Assembly (NCBI RefSeq): GCF_900129025.1
Contig: NZ_FQUM01000001.1
Location: forward strand, 124,001-188,000
Source: Mariniphaga anaerophila
GTDB taxonomy: Bacteria > Bacteroidota > Bacteroidia > Bacteroidales > Prolixibacteraceae
DNA length: 64,000 nt
Direction of reading: 5' to 3'
The translations under genes and the position numbers were made by a program. Below, piece after piece: positions 57,223 to 64,000 of the stretch. The number at the start of each line of letters is the position of its first letter. Within the stretch, counting starts at the first letter, position 1. The notes under the pieces were generated by a model that worked only from the letters and a program-made list of their open reading frames with translations, did no database searches and was not told the DNA's origin.

Positions 57223-57828
57223 ATGAAACGAACAATTTTGATATTAGCATGTGCTTTATTTTTTAATGTTGCACATGCCCAATCACAAAAATACAAATCA
57301 CTTTTTAACGGTAAAAACCTTAAAGGTTAGATAGTGCACGGTACCGAAAAGTGGTATGTGGAAGAAGGCCTCTTGGTTTGTGAGAGCGGGCCTGATAAAG
57401 GGTATGGTTACCTGTCAACAAAGAAACAGTATTACAATTTTGAGATGTCAGCCGATTTCTTACAGGAAGCAGACGGCAATAGTGGTATATTCTTCCGTTC
57501 TACTTTTGAAGGCACAAAAGTTAGTGGTTGGCAGGTTGAGGTAGCTCCGCCTAACAAAGATACAGGCGGTATTTATGAATCGTATGGCCGTGGTTGGTTA
57601 GTAAAGATACCTGATGAAAAAGAAAGCATCTTGAAAATGGGCCAGTGGAACACCATGAAAATACGTGTTGTGGATGGTCATGTAACAACCTGGCTTAACG
57701 GGGTACAAATGGTCGATATTGATGATGAAAAAATAGCAAAGGGACGTGGGGCCATCGCCCTGCAGATCCACGATGGGGGTGGCATCAAGGTCAGATGGAA
57801 AAACCTGAAGGTTAAAAAACTGAATTAA
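57223..57828 (+). pseudogene. DUF1080 (3-keto-disaccharide hydrolase) gene with a nonsense codon
   Basis: Starting at the ATG at 57223 the frame encodes a signal peptide (MKRTILILACALFFNVAHA) and SLFNGKNLKG, then a TAG at 57328-57330, and continues with HGTEKWYVEEGLLVCE to a stop at 57828. The family has Trp at the TAG position (LFNGKNLKGW), so TGG to TAG explains it. The fold (about 165 residues after the stop) is otherwise intact, ending GGIKVRWKNLKVKKLN. TAG is a normal stop elsewhere here, so read-through is not expected. DUF1080 proteins hydrolyse 3-keto glycosides, consistent with the Gfo/Idh partners. Confidence 0.9.
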
Positions 57829-57949
57829 GCCTGCACCTGATACATAATCTGCAAGATTTGGATTGTTTACAGGCTTGATTGCCTGATAACCTGAAAGTAC
57901 ATATATCAACAAATAATTGATAAAACAATAATTACAAAATTTACATATT

Positions 57950-58882
57950 ATGGCACGAAAAGAAAGTAAGTTAGCCCCCGGGTGGTGGGATTTTACTACC
58001 CTTGAAGACAATTTATTGGACGATGTGTCCAAACTCAGCGAAAAAGACCTTTTGCAACTATCGAGGCCGGGCTTTAAAGTTGTGTTTTATGACACTCTGG
58101 AAGATTTCTACCTTGCCGAAACATTAGAGTATATCACAGCCTGGAAACAGTCAACCGACAGTGCACCTGTGGGTGTATGCGGCCCAATAGGCCCTACGGA
58201 ACAGTTGCCGTTAGTAGCCCGTTTGGTGAATGAATTGGGCTTAAACCTTTCCAATTCACATTTTTGGGGTATGGACGAATGGGTAGTTGATGGAAAAGAG
58301 ATGGATGCCTCACACCCGTTATCGTTTGAAAAAGCCGACAGGGAGATGTGTTTTGATAAAATTGATGCAAAACTAAGGATGCCCGACAACAACCTTCATT
58401 TTCCGAAAGCCGACACCAGGCCATATATTGAAAGCTGGGACAGTGGCATCCGTTGTGCGGTGATGCAGGGCGGCCAGGGCGATGTAAAGCATTGGGCCTT
58501 CAACGACCCGGTGCGCAGGAAAGGCAAATATCAGGATGCCCCCCCTTTGCCTGAAGAATTTCTGTCGCTTTCCACAAGAATTGTTGACCTACACCCTGTA
58601 ACCTGTATGCAGAATGCCCGCACCAGTGCCGGGGGCGTCGTTACGGGCATCCCCACACAGGCAATAACCGTAGGGCCGGTACAGACCTGGAAAGCAGAAA
58701 AAGTATCGATATGGCAGGCTGGCGTGCACGACAACCCGTTTGGGCAAAGGCTTACCGCGTTTATGATCGGCAAAAAAATAATGGACTCGGCAGTGCCGAT
58801 GTCGCTCCTTGCTTGCCACCCCAATGTACAGTTCAACTATTACCGGGGCGGGCTGGGCAGTTGCGGAACGGAAATGCATTAG
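57950..58882 (+). CDS. NagB-family (glucosamine-6-phosphate deaminase-like) protein with altered active site
   Basis: This 310-residue cytoplasmic protein aligns with NagB: the phosphate loop is [16 protein letters not shown] (about 74-89), the first catalytic Asp is kept in FWGMDEW (Asp109), and the second motif is [14 protein letters not shown] (174-187). In E. coli NagB the latter reads GGVGNDGHIAFNEP with Asp141, His143 and Glu148. Here His is kept (His181), Asp141 is Val179 and Glu148 is Asp186. The protein is therefore probably a relative acting on a different amino-sugar phosphate or carrying out only isomerisation. It lies between the DUF1080 gene and a sugar kinase (24 bp). Confidence 0.85.
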   Translation: MARKESKLAPGWWDFTTLEDNLLDDVSKLSEKDLLQLSRPGFKVVFYDTLEDFYLAETLEYITAWKQSTDSAPVGVCGPIGPTEQLPLVARLVNELGLNLSNSHFWGMDEWVVDGKEMDASHPLSFEKADREMCFDKIDAKLRMPDNNLHFPKADTRPYIESWDSGIRCAVMQGGQGDVKHWAFNDPVRRKGKYQDAPPLPEEFLSLSTRIVDLHPVTCMQNARTSAGGVVTGIPTQAITVGPVQTWKAEKVSIWQAGVHDNPFGQRLTAFMIGKKIMDSAVPMSLLACHPNVQFNYYRGGLGSCGTEMH

Positions 58883-58905
58883 GGTGACAGGGAACTATTT
58901 GGGTT

Positions 58906-60117
58906 ATGTCAAACAACAATAAAAAAGTTATAATATCGGGCACAGGTTGTGCTTTGGGCGACATTATCTATACAGGCATAAGGTTCGACAGCCACGAATT
59001 TAAAAAGTACCTCTCCCAAAAAGATGGCGATGGGGGCATATTACCTGGCAAGTTGGTCTTTAAGGAATGTCTAGAAAAGTTCTCGGGAAAACCGTTCAGC
59101 GAAATATTGACCCAAATTGTTGGCGACATGGAACCTGATGCTTTTAACCCGGGTGGGCCCGGGCTGGTGCCGCTTGTCCATGCCTCGCAGGTACTGGACG
59201 GGGACAGCTTTGAAACAAGGTTTTATGGCATCGCAGGGAATGACAAAATTTCGGAAATGATATTCCAGGCAATTGAAGGCCTGCCGTTCGATACCTCAAA
59301 CTATAATACGGAGGAGGGGGGCGAAACGCCATCGACCCATGTCTTTTCCGACCCGACATACAATGGGGGCCAGGGCGAACGTAGCTTTGTGAATAGTCTG
59401 GGCACGGCTTCCGTGTTTACGGAAAAGATGCTTGGCAAGGGTTTCTTTGAGGCGGATATTGTCTGCCTGGGCGGCACGGCCCTTGTCCCGCAGCTCCACG
59501 ACAACCTGGGCACCGTACTTGGGAAGGCCAGGGAAAACGGCTGTGTGACGGTCGTGAACACCGTTTATGACTTCCTTAGCGAAATGGAGTGCCCGGGACG
59601 GCCATGGCCATTGGTGCCAAAAGATGCCTATCGGGACATAGACCTGTTGATAATGGACATGGAGGAAGCCCTAAGGATAAGCGGGCAAAACACGAAGGAG
59701 AAGGCCATCCGATATTTTGCCGGATCAGGTGCCCGGTCTTTTATCATCACGGACGGGGTTTCCGATATTGCTGTCTGTTCAAAAGGGGGGATTTTCCTTC
59801 CCACAAACGGGACAGTGGGAATGCCCGTGTCCAAAAAGGCAGGGGAAATATTTTCGGCCATCCCTGCCCGGGAAAGGGACACCACGGGCTGTGGCGACAA
59901 CTTTGTCGGCGGGGCGGTAGCTTCGGTCGCAATGCAGCTCGGGGAGAACAAAAAAGGAAGGCTCGATTTGATCAAAGCAGCTGGTTGGGGCATAGTGTCC
60001 GGGGGTTTCGCCTGTTCCTACAAAGGGGGCGTGTACCATGAGGCCGCCCCGGGCGGGAAGCGCAGTTTGTTGGAAGGGTTGTATCATGAATATAAAAAAC
60101 AGGCCGGTTTAAAATGA
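58906..60117 (+). CDS. PfkB-family carbohydrate kinase
   Basis: This 403-residue protein has the PfkB C-terminal signature DTTGCGDNFVGGAVAS at about 325-340, with catalytic Asp331, and the substrate-side VFSDPTYNGGQGERSFVN segment (about 146-163). The N-terminus (KKVIISGTGCALGDIIY) is longer than in simple ribokinases. It phosphorylates a sugar or sugar amine with ATP in the cytoplasm. It overlaps the next gene by four bases (ATGA at 60114), indicating translational coupling. The gene is the most GC-rich in the cargo. Confidence 0.9.
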   Translation: MSNNNKKVIISGTGCALGDIIYTGIRFDSHEFKKYLSQKDGDGGILPGKLVFKECLEKFSGKPFSEILTQIVGDMEPDAFNPGGPGLVPLVHASQVLDGDSFETRFYGIAGNDKISEMIFQAIEGLPFDTSNYNTEEGGETPSTHVFSDPTYNGGQGERSFVNSLGTASVFTEKMLGKGFFEADIVCLGGTALVPQLHDNLGTVLGKARENGCVTVVNTVYDFLSEMECPGRPWPLVPKDAYRDIDLLIMDMEEALRISGQNTKEKAIRYFAGSGARSFIITDGVSDIAVCSKGGIFLPTNGTVGMPVSKKAGEIFSAIPARERDTTGCGDNFVGGAVASVAMQLGENKKGRLDLIKAAGWGIVSGGFACSYKGGVYHEAAPGGKRSLLEGLYHEYKKQAGLK

Positions 60118-61442
60118 AGGTAAAGAAAAACAAACTTGTCTTGTTCGGGGCAGGCAAAATAGGGAGGTCGTTCATAGGCCAGTTGTTCAGCATTGGGGGG
60201 TACGAAGTGGTCTTTGTGGACATTTGCAAACCTGTTATCGAGGAGCTGAACCGTGGGCATAAGTACAGGGTCTGTTTTGTTTCTGATGAAAGTATGGAGT
60301 GGCTGGAGGTCAAGAATGTTAGGGGCGTACATGCCATGGACGAAGAAATGGCAATAGAAGAAGTTGCCACGGCAGGCCTTCTTGCCATTTCCGTAGGGGC
60401 CGGCGCACTGGCGCTCACGGCCCCGTCCATTGCCAGGGGCTTGCTAAAAAGGCACAAAGCCGGCAACAATGCCCCGCTGGACATCATCATAGCAGAAAAC
60501 ATGGCCAATGCTTCCGCTTACCTGGGCCGGGAGCTCTTAAAGCACTTGCCCGTAGGTTTCCCTTTTGATGGGGCCATTGGGCTTGTGGAGACCAGTATCG
60601 GCAAAATGGTGCCGCTCATGCCCACAGGTGGTGCGGACGGCAGTATGCTGGATGTATATGCAGAACCATACAATACCCTGATCGTTGACAAGAAGGCGTT
60701 CAAGAACCCGGTCCCGGAGATAGGAGGGCTTGCCCCCAAGGAAAACATAAGGGCGTGGGTCGAAAGGAAACTGTTTGTCCACAACATGGGGCATTCGGCC
60801 GCTGCATATATCGGGCATGCATATGCCCCAGGCCTGGATCGCCTTTATGAAGTGCTCGGGCTGCCGGAGGTTTATCACCGGGTCAGATGCGCAATGATGC
60901 AGTCTGCTGCTGTTCTCAGAAGAAAATACCCTGACGAGTTTACGATGGGGGATTTGATTGCCCATGTGGAAGACCTGTTGTCCCGTTTCATGAACAGGGC
61001 ATTGGGCGATACCGTTTTCAGGGTAGGCTGTGACCTTGGGCGCAAGTTGGGCCCCGAAGACCGCTTGGTTCTGCCCATAAGATCGGCGATATCCCAGGAC
61101 ATGCCTTATGGCGATATCCTGTATGCCCTTGTCTGTGCCTGCCGGTTTAGGGCAAAAGGTCCGGAAGAGCCTGAGTTTGAAAAAGACAGGGCCTTTTTTA
61201 AGGAATATGGAGGGGACACTGCCTCGATACTAACGAAGGTAAGTGGTTTAGACATGGAAGAAAACAATGACATTTTCTCAAGGGCAAAGGCTATTTGTAA
61301 ATATCTTGCAACAATAGGGATAGGTAAAGAACAGCTGATAGGGCAAAGTGCGCCGCTCTTTTGTCCCAGTATTAATTATGGTCGCAATGCAGAACACATT
61401 CATTATAATGCCGACTGTGAAAACTTTGACAAGCTCATTTAA
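60114..61442 (+). CDS. Mannitol-dehydrogenase family protein (mannitol-1-phosphate 5-dehydrogenase-like)
   Basis: This 442-residue protein has the dinucleotide motif LVLFGAGKIGRSFIGQLF at about 8-25 and the family pattern ENMANASAYLGRELL followed by the C-terminal helical domain with the active-site Lys region KLFVHNMGHSAAAYIGHAYA. The family oxidises or reduces hexitols and hexitol phosphates, such as mannitol-1-phosphate to fructose-6-phosphate. Coupled to the PfkB kinase by a 4-bp overlap, it probably handles the kinase product. It ends the operon. Confidence 0.9.
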   Translation: MKVKKNKLVLFGAGKIGRSFIGQLFSIGGYEVVFVDICKPVIEELNRGHKYRVCFVSDESMEWLEVKNVRGVHAMDEEMAIEEVATAGLLAISVGAGALALTAPSIARGLLKRHKAGNNAPLDIIIAENMANASAYLGRELLKHLPVGFPFDGAIGLVETSIGKMVPLMPTGGADGSMLDVYAEPYNTLIVDKKAFKNPVPEIGGLAPKENIRAWVERKLFVHNMGHSAAAYIGHAYAPGLDRLYEVLGLPEVYHRVRCAMMQSAAVLRRKYPDEFTMGDLIAHVEDLLSRFMNRALGDTVFRVGCDLGRKLGPEDRLVLPIRSAISQDMPYGDILYALVCACRFRAKGPEEPEFEKDRAFFKEYGGDTASILTKVSGLDMEENNDIFSRAKAICKYLATIGIGKEQLIGQSAPLFCPSINYGRNAEHIHYNADCENFDKLI

Positions 61443-61705
61443 GCGGCATAAAAAGACAGAAAGGAGGCAGCAAAATGAGAAACAAACCCAAGGTACTTGG
61501 GAGAGGTTCATTTACATAGCTAAATACATAACATCAACCAAAAAAATGATGTACAAAAGGCGGGTGCAGAGTACATTTTTGAGTGGGATGAAACCAAATT
61601 GTCCACGATTGAATGGCATTTGTCTCATTCCCGGAGTAACAACTGGCAAAAAAATTCCATTTGGATATTTAAATATTTTTTTTCAAAACCTCTATCATCC
61701 TAGAA

Positions 61706-62590
61706 ATGAAAACCCCAAAACTACACCATATCATTGATGGGCTAAAAAATAGTTTAATAAAAGTCAACGACACTGAGTTAAATGAAATTTCAAAAGCAGA
61801 AAAGACAGTCGGGATTTGTTCTGCCACCCTGTTGGAGTTACGTGAACATATCATCCGGAATGATTTAAAAAACAAAAGCGAAGAAATCCGGTTTTTCAAG
61901 GATACAAAATCCTTTGTGCTATCGGAATACCTGTATTATTCGAAGCTCTGGGAAATTTTAATACGGCAACCGGTCACTTCCATAAGAAGGCGAAAAAAGT
62001 ATTTGAGAAAAGTGACAGCAGGGGTACAACAGTTTTTCAATGAGAACACCGAGTTTTACCTGTATTACCGGAGCGGATCGACCCATTTGGATGAACAGTA
62101 TTTTGTCCGCACAGAAATCAGTTGTACCCTGGATTGCCAGCACTTTATATTTGACCCGTTTTTCTCGACCAGCCACGATTACACCCTGGCAGCCATAAAG
62201 GCCAACGAGAAGATAGCTGCCTATTGCAATGCAGAAATCAACCGGTTAAGGCACAGGGGCAACTACCGGCTGGTGCGCAGCGATATGTTCTGGAGTTTGA
62301 ATAAACGGGATTTGATGCAGGTTATTTACGGGATATATTACACCAATGCAGTGAACCGGGGAAAGGTCCAGATCAAGGAACTGGTGTGCGGTTTTGAGTC
62401 GCTGTTTAATGTGAAGCTGTCGGGGTACTACCATACTTTTTATGAAATCACCCAGCTAAAAAAGCAACCGCTGGGTTACCTGGATTTGATGAAGGAGACG
62501 CTGACGAAACTGGTGGAAGAGCAGGATGAGCATAAGAGAAGGAAAAGGAGAGGGCACAGCGGTCAGGATCAAAGTCGACAAACAAAATAG
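61706..62590 (+). CDS. rteC: RteC-family regulator of integrative elements
   Basis: This 294-residue protein matches RteC along its length: the N-terminal FLSEYLYYSKLWEIL-like segment (reading FVLSEYLYYSKLWEIL), the DEQYFVRTEISCTLDCQHFIF core, and the C-terminal LVCGFESLFNVKLSGYYHTF. In CTnDOT, RteC switches on the excision operon. It sits 263 bp after the sugar operon, in which I see no gene except a possible 59-residue remnant without a start. Its presence shows that the right part of the window belongs to a conjugative-transposon-type element. Confidence 0.9.
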   Translation: MKTPKLHHIIDGLKNSLIKVNDTELNEISKAEKTVGICSATLLELREHIIRNDLKNKSEEIRFFKDTKSFVLSEYLYYSKLWEILIRQPVTSIRRRKKYLRKVTAGVQQFFNENTEFYLYYRSGSTHLDEQYFVRTEISCTLDCQHFIFDPFFSTSHDYTLAAIKANEKIAAYCNAEINRLRHRGNYRLVRSDMFWSLNKRDLMQVIYGIYYTNAVNRGKVQIKELVCGFESLFNVKLSGYYHTFYEITQLKKQPLGYLDLMKETLTKLVEEQDEHKRRKRRGHSGQDQSRQTK

Positions 62591-62883
62591 CAATCGTTTT
62601 TAAACAGAAGAAGGAAGAAGAATGCAAAACAACTATTATAACGGAAAGACTAAAAACAAGGAGCGATGAAAAGATAGTAGCAAAAAAATATAGACGCGTT
62701 AGTTTTTGATTCTTGTACCGGAAAATCGTCAAAACATAGTACATCACAGGAATATAAACACAACGCCTGCGCTTCGGCGTGGGCTGGACATACCTGTGGT
62801 GTGGGTGTTTGACGATACCTCCGGTACAGCATGCTTCAGTTCCACGCTTTTTTTATTCCTAATTTATTACCCATATTTATCCT
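62591..62883. other. Structured intergenic region after rteC
   Basis: About 290 bp without a convincing gene. It contains the long inverted repeat 62714-62828 and an inner hairpin ACGCC (62763-62767) with GGCGT (62776-62780). In CTnDOT-like elements, excision and transfer control sites lie in comparable positions. Confidence 0.45.
62714..62828. repeat. Imperfect 22-bp inverted repeat downstream of rteC
   Basis: TGTACCGGAAAATCGTCAAAAC (62714-62735) is repeated inverted as GTTTGACGATACCTCCGGTACA (62807-62828), with GTACCGG/CCGGTAC and ATCGTCAAA/TTTGACGAT as the exact cores. The 71-base spacer includes the short hairpin at 62763-62780. It may form an RNA structure or paired protein-binding sites. 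Confidence 0.6.
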
Positions 62884-63141
62884 ATGAAAGAGTACCGGAT
62901 GGAGAAGAACATTAAAAATACTGATTTAATCGCAGTATTCCAGCGTTGTCCCTTTGGTGAGCCGACCGCTGATTGTCCGTTTGTCCCGTATCACCAGTTG
63001 AACAATATGGAAAAGCAAATCCGGGTTCTCAATACCCTGGATGAAGCTACCCTTGAGCAACTCCGTTCCTTCCACCGGTCCTGTGTTGTTGAAAGACGGA
63101 ATCAGGCAGATGCAAACACGGGCAAATCCAATGAATCGTAA
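62884..63141 (+). CDS. Small Cys-containing protein of unknown function
   Basis: This 85-residue protein (or 80 from the ATG at 62899) has the motif AVFQRCPFGEPTADCPFVPYHQ, with two Cys-Pro-Phe pairs, followed by two helices (NMEKQIRVLNTLDEATLEQL and FHRSCVVERR). It has no signal peptide. Its place between rteC and the HTH gene is where small regulatory or excision genes lie in related elements, but no function can be named. Confidence 0.6.
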   Translation: MKEYRMEKNIKNTDLIAVFQRCPFGEPTADCPFVPYHQLNNMEKQIRVLNTLDEATLEQLRSFHRSCVVERRNQADANTGKSNES

Positions 63142-63232
63142 GAGCCTATTTCACCAATGAGATATTTGCAAAAAACGCTTAGATATAAAATTATGATTTT
63201 TAAGCTGTTGTAGCTTTTGATTCAAAAAAAAC

Positions 63233-63245
63233 ACCACAGTGTGGT
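63233..63245. promoter_or_regulatory. Palindrome ACCACAGTGTGGT
   Basis: Two six-base arms around one G, 67 bp before the HTH gene start. It is a possible operator for that gene or for RteC, but a site of this length can occur by chance. Confidence 0.35.
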
Positions 63246-63311
63246 ATTTATACATTTCAGAAGGGGCAATTTTGGCATCATTCAAAACCGTTCAATACAA
63301 AACAAAAAGTT

Positions 63312-63608
63312 ATGCCAACAGAAATTGTAACCACCGACGATTTACGTGAGTTTAAGCTCGAGCTTATAAAAGAATTCAAAGAGTTGCTGGCAGTGCATCA
63401 CGGGCAGCTGTCCAAAAAATGGATAAAATCCTGGGAAGTCCGAAAATTACTGGGGATTTCCCCGGGTACGCTTCAGAACCTTCGGGTCAACGGCACCCTG
63501 CCTTTCACCAAAATCGGCGGGGTAATTTTTTACGACAGCGAGGACATTCAAAAGATGATGAAGGAGAATTTGGTGCACAGCCGTTTTGATTTCCGCCGCC
63601 GGGGATGA
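63312..63608 (+). CDS. Excisionase-like helix-turn-helix protein
   Basis: This 98-residue protein has an N-terminal helix (residues about 8-30) and a MerR/excisionase-type winged helix (about 38-85: KSWEVRKLLGISPGTLQNLR, TLPFTKIGGVIFYDSEDIQK). Such proteins in Bacteroidota elements bend DNA during excision or regulate element genes. It overlaps the following gene by ATGA at 63605-63608, so the two are translationally coupled. No binding site can be assigned with certainty. Confidence 0.85.
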   Translation: MPTEIVTTDDLREFKLELIKEFKELLAVHHGQLSKKWIKSWEVRKLLGISPGTLQNLRVNGTLPFTKIGGVIFYDSEDIQKMMKENLVHSRFDFRRRG

Positions 63609-64000
63609 ACTACATCAGGCACCTGCGCGGTTTTTTCGACCGTTTGGAAGAAGATGCAAATATGACCTCCCACCATATCAGCCTGTACATTACGCTTTTT
63701 CACGTGTGGAATCTGAACCGTTTCCGGGAATACTTTGAAGTGAACCGGCAGGATGTCATGTCCATGGCGCGGATTGGTTCCAGGAACACCTATTCCCGGT
63801 GCATGAAAGAACTGCATGCCTGGGGATATATTATATACTCTCCCGCGGGCAACCGGTACCAGGCAAGCCATGTTAGCTGTATCCGTTTTGATACTGCAAA
63901 AGAGACAGCTACTGATGCCGGAAGAGAGACCACTAATGGGACCGCAAGTGGGACACCTCTTATAAACTATAAAAACAAGATAAAGGATAAACAGGGGCAC
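63605..64000 (+). CDS. Element-associated winged-helix-like protein, cut by window end
   Basis: The ATG at 63605 opens a frame that continues past base 64000 (132 codons visible). Visible segments are MNYIRHLRGFFDRLEEDANM, HHISLYITLFHVWNLNRFRE and SMARIGSRNTYSRCMKELHAWGY, followed by a Thr/Gly-rich linker. This resembles replication or transcription initiation proteins encoded beside HTH genes in Bacteroidota mobile elements. It is coupled to the HTH gene by a 4-bp overlap. Function beyond that is not supported. Confidence 0.75.
   Translation, partial: MNYIRHLRGFFDRLEEDANMTSHHISLYITLFHVWNLNRFREYFEVNRQDVMSMARIGSRNTYSRCMKELHAWGYIIYSPAGNRYQASHVSCIRFDTAKETATDAGRETTNGTASGTPLINYKNKIKDKQGH

Larger units (their letters stand above)
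34870..64000. mobile_element. Putative CTnDOT-like integrative element at tRNA-Arg, right end outside the window
   Basis: An IntDOT-type tyrosine recombinase lies directly after tRNA-Arg, and an RteC regulator, an excisionase-like HTH gene and a further element-type gene occur near the right edge. Between them are cargo genes, an IS630 remnant and two group II intron copies. No copy of the tRNA 3' end is found again inside the window, so the right junction is not visible. It could also be two independent mobile pieces bracketing ordinary genes. Confidence 0.55.

Noticed and set aside
57328-57330. Read-through or recoding of TAG in the DUF1080 gene
   Set aside because: TAG ends other genes here, such as susD at 43648, and no recoding structure is visible; a point mutation or an error is simpler.
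61543-61705. Open frame of about 59 codons containing AGAEYIFEWDETKLSTIEWH between the sugar operon and rteC
   Set aside because: It has no start codon, follows a stop closely and matches no family I recognise; it may be a remnant, but this is not supportable.
1-64000. CRISPR array, toxin-antitoxin or phage-defence genes
   Set aside because: No regularly spaced direct repeats, Cas proteins, or recognisable defence domains were seen on either strand.

Overview
This window is chromosomal DNA of a member of the Bacteroidota. The evidence is two SusC/SusD outer-membrane uptake pairs, type IX secretion C-terminal domains, promoters of the Bacteroidota form (TTG, 19 bases, TAnnTTTG), an IntDOT-like integrase and an RteC regulator. 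The mix of large secreted enzymes and many PAS kinases suggests a marine or sediment Bacteroidales/Marinilabiliales-type organism (for example Prolixibacteraceae), but the sequence alone does not fix the genus.

Bases 1-15,100 (minus strand) hold a nutrient-uptake operon. In transcription order it encodes SusC, SusD, a lipoprotein, a PKD/beta-propeller lipoprotein, a NAGPA-type phosphodiester glycosidase, a GHL10 (DigH-like) glycosidase, a TolB-like propeller and an N-acetylmuramoyl-L-alanine amidase cut by the window edge. An amidase together with a DigH-like glycosidase suggests salvage of cell-wall glycans. Bases 15,100-34,900 are core genome: a Cys-rich PAS histidine kinase, the three-gene proton-translocating transhydrogenase operon (pntA1-pntA2-pntB) behind a perfect 24-bp palindrome, a sensory cluster (hybrid kinase, response regulator, a frameshifted substrate-binding-protein kinase and two kinase-less PAS proteins), a DUF4256 protein, tex, an MFS transporter, asnA and tRNA-Arg(TCT).

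Directly after the tRNA a tyrosine recombinase starts what looks like an integrative element that runs past the right edge. Near its right side in this window are rteC, a small Cys-containing protein, an excisionase-like HTH gene and a further element gene. Between integrase and rteC lies about 25 kb of cargo: ECF sigma/FecR with a TonB-transducer SusC and SusD; a secreted alpha/alpha-barrel-like protein; an IS630 remnant fused to a 5'-truncated group II intron with an intact reverse transcriptase; two secreted propellers and an AGE-family epimerase; a second group II intron with a more complete ribozyme but a gutted reverse transcriptase; and an operon with two Gfo/Idh/MocA oxidoreductases, a DUF1097 membrane protein, a PIG-L deacetylase, a DUF1080 gene broken by a stop codon, a divergent NagB-like protein, a PfkB kinase and a mannitol-dehydrogenase-family enzyme. 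Together the cargo looks like a mobile pathway for uptake and catabolism of an unidentified, probably N-acylated or 3-keto-processed, sugar.

The most interesting points are the complementary group II intron pair, the mobile sugar pathway with its altered NagB active site, the proposed wall-glycan operon, and the palindromic operator-like site of the pnt operon.
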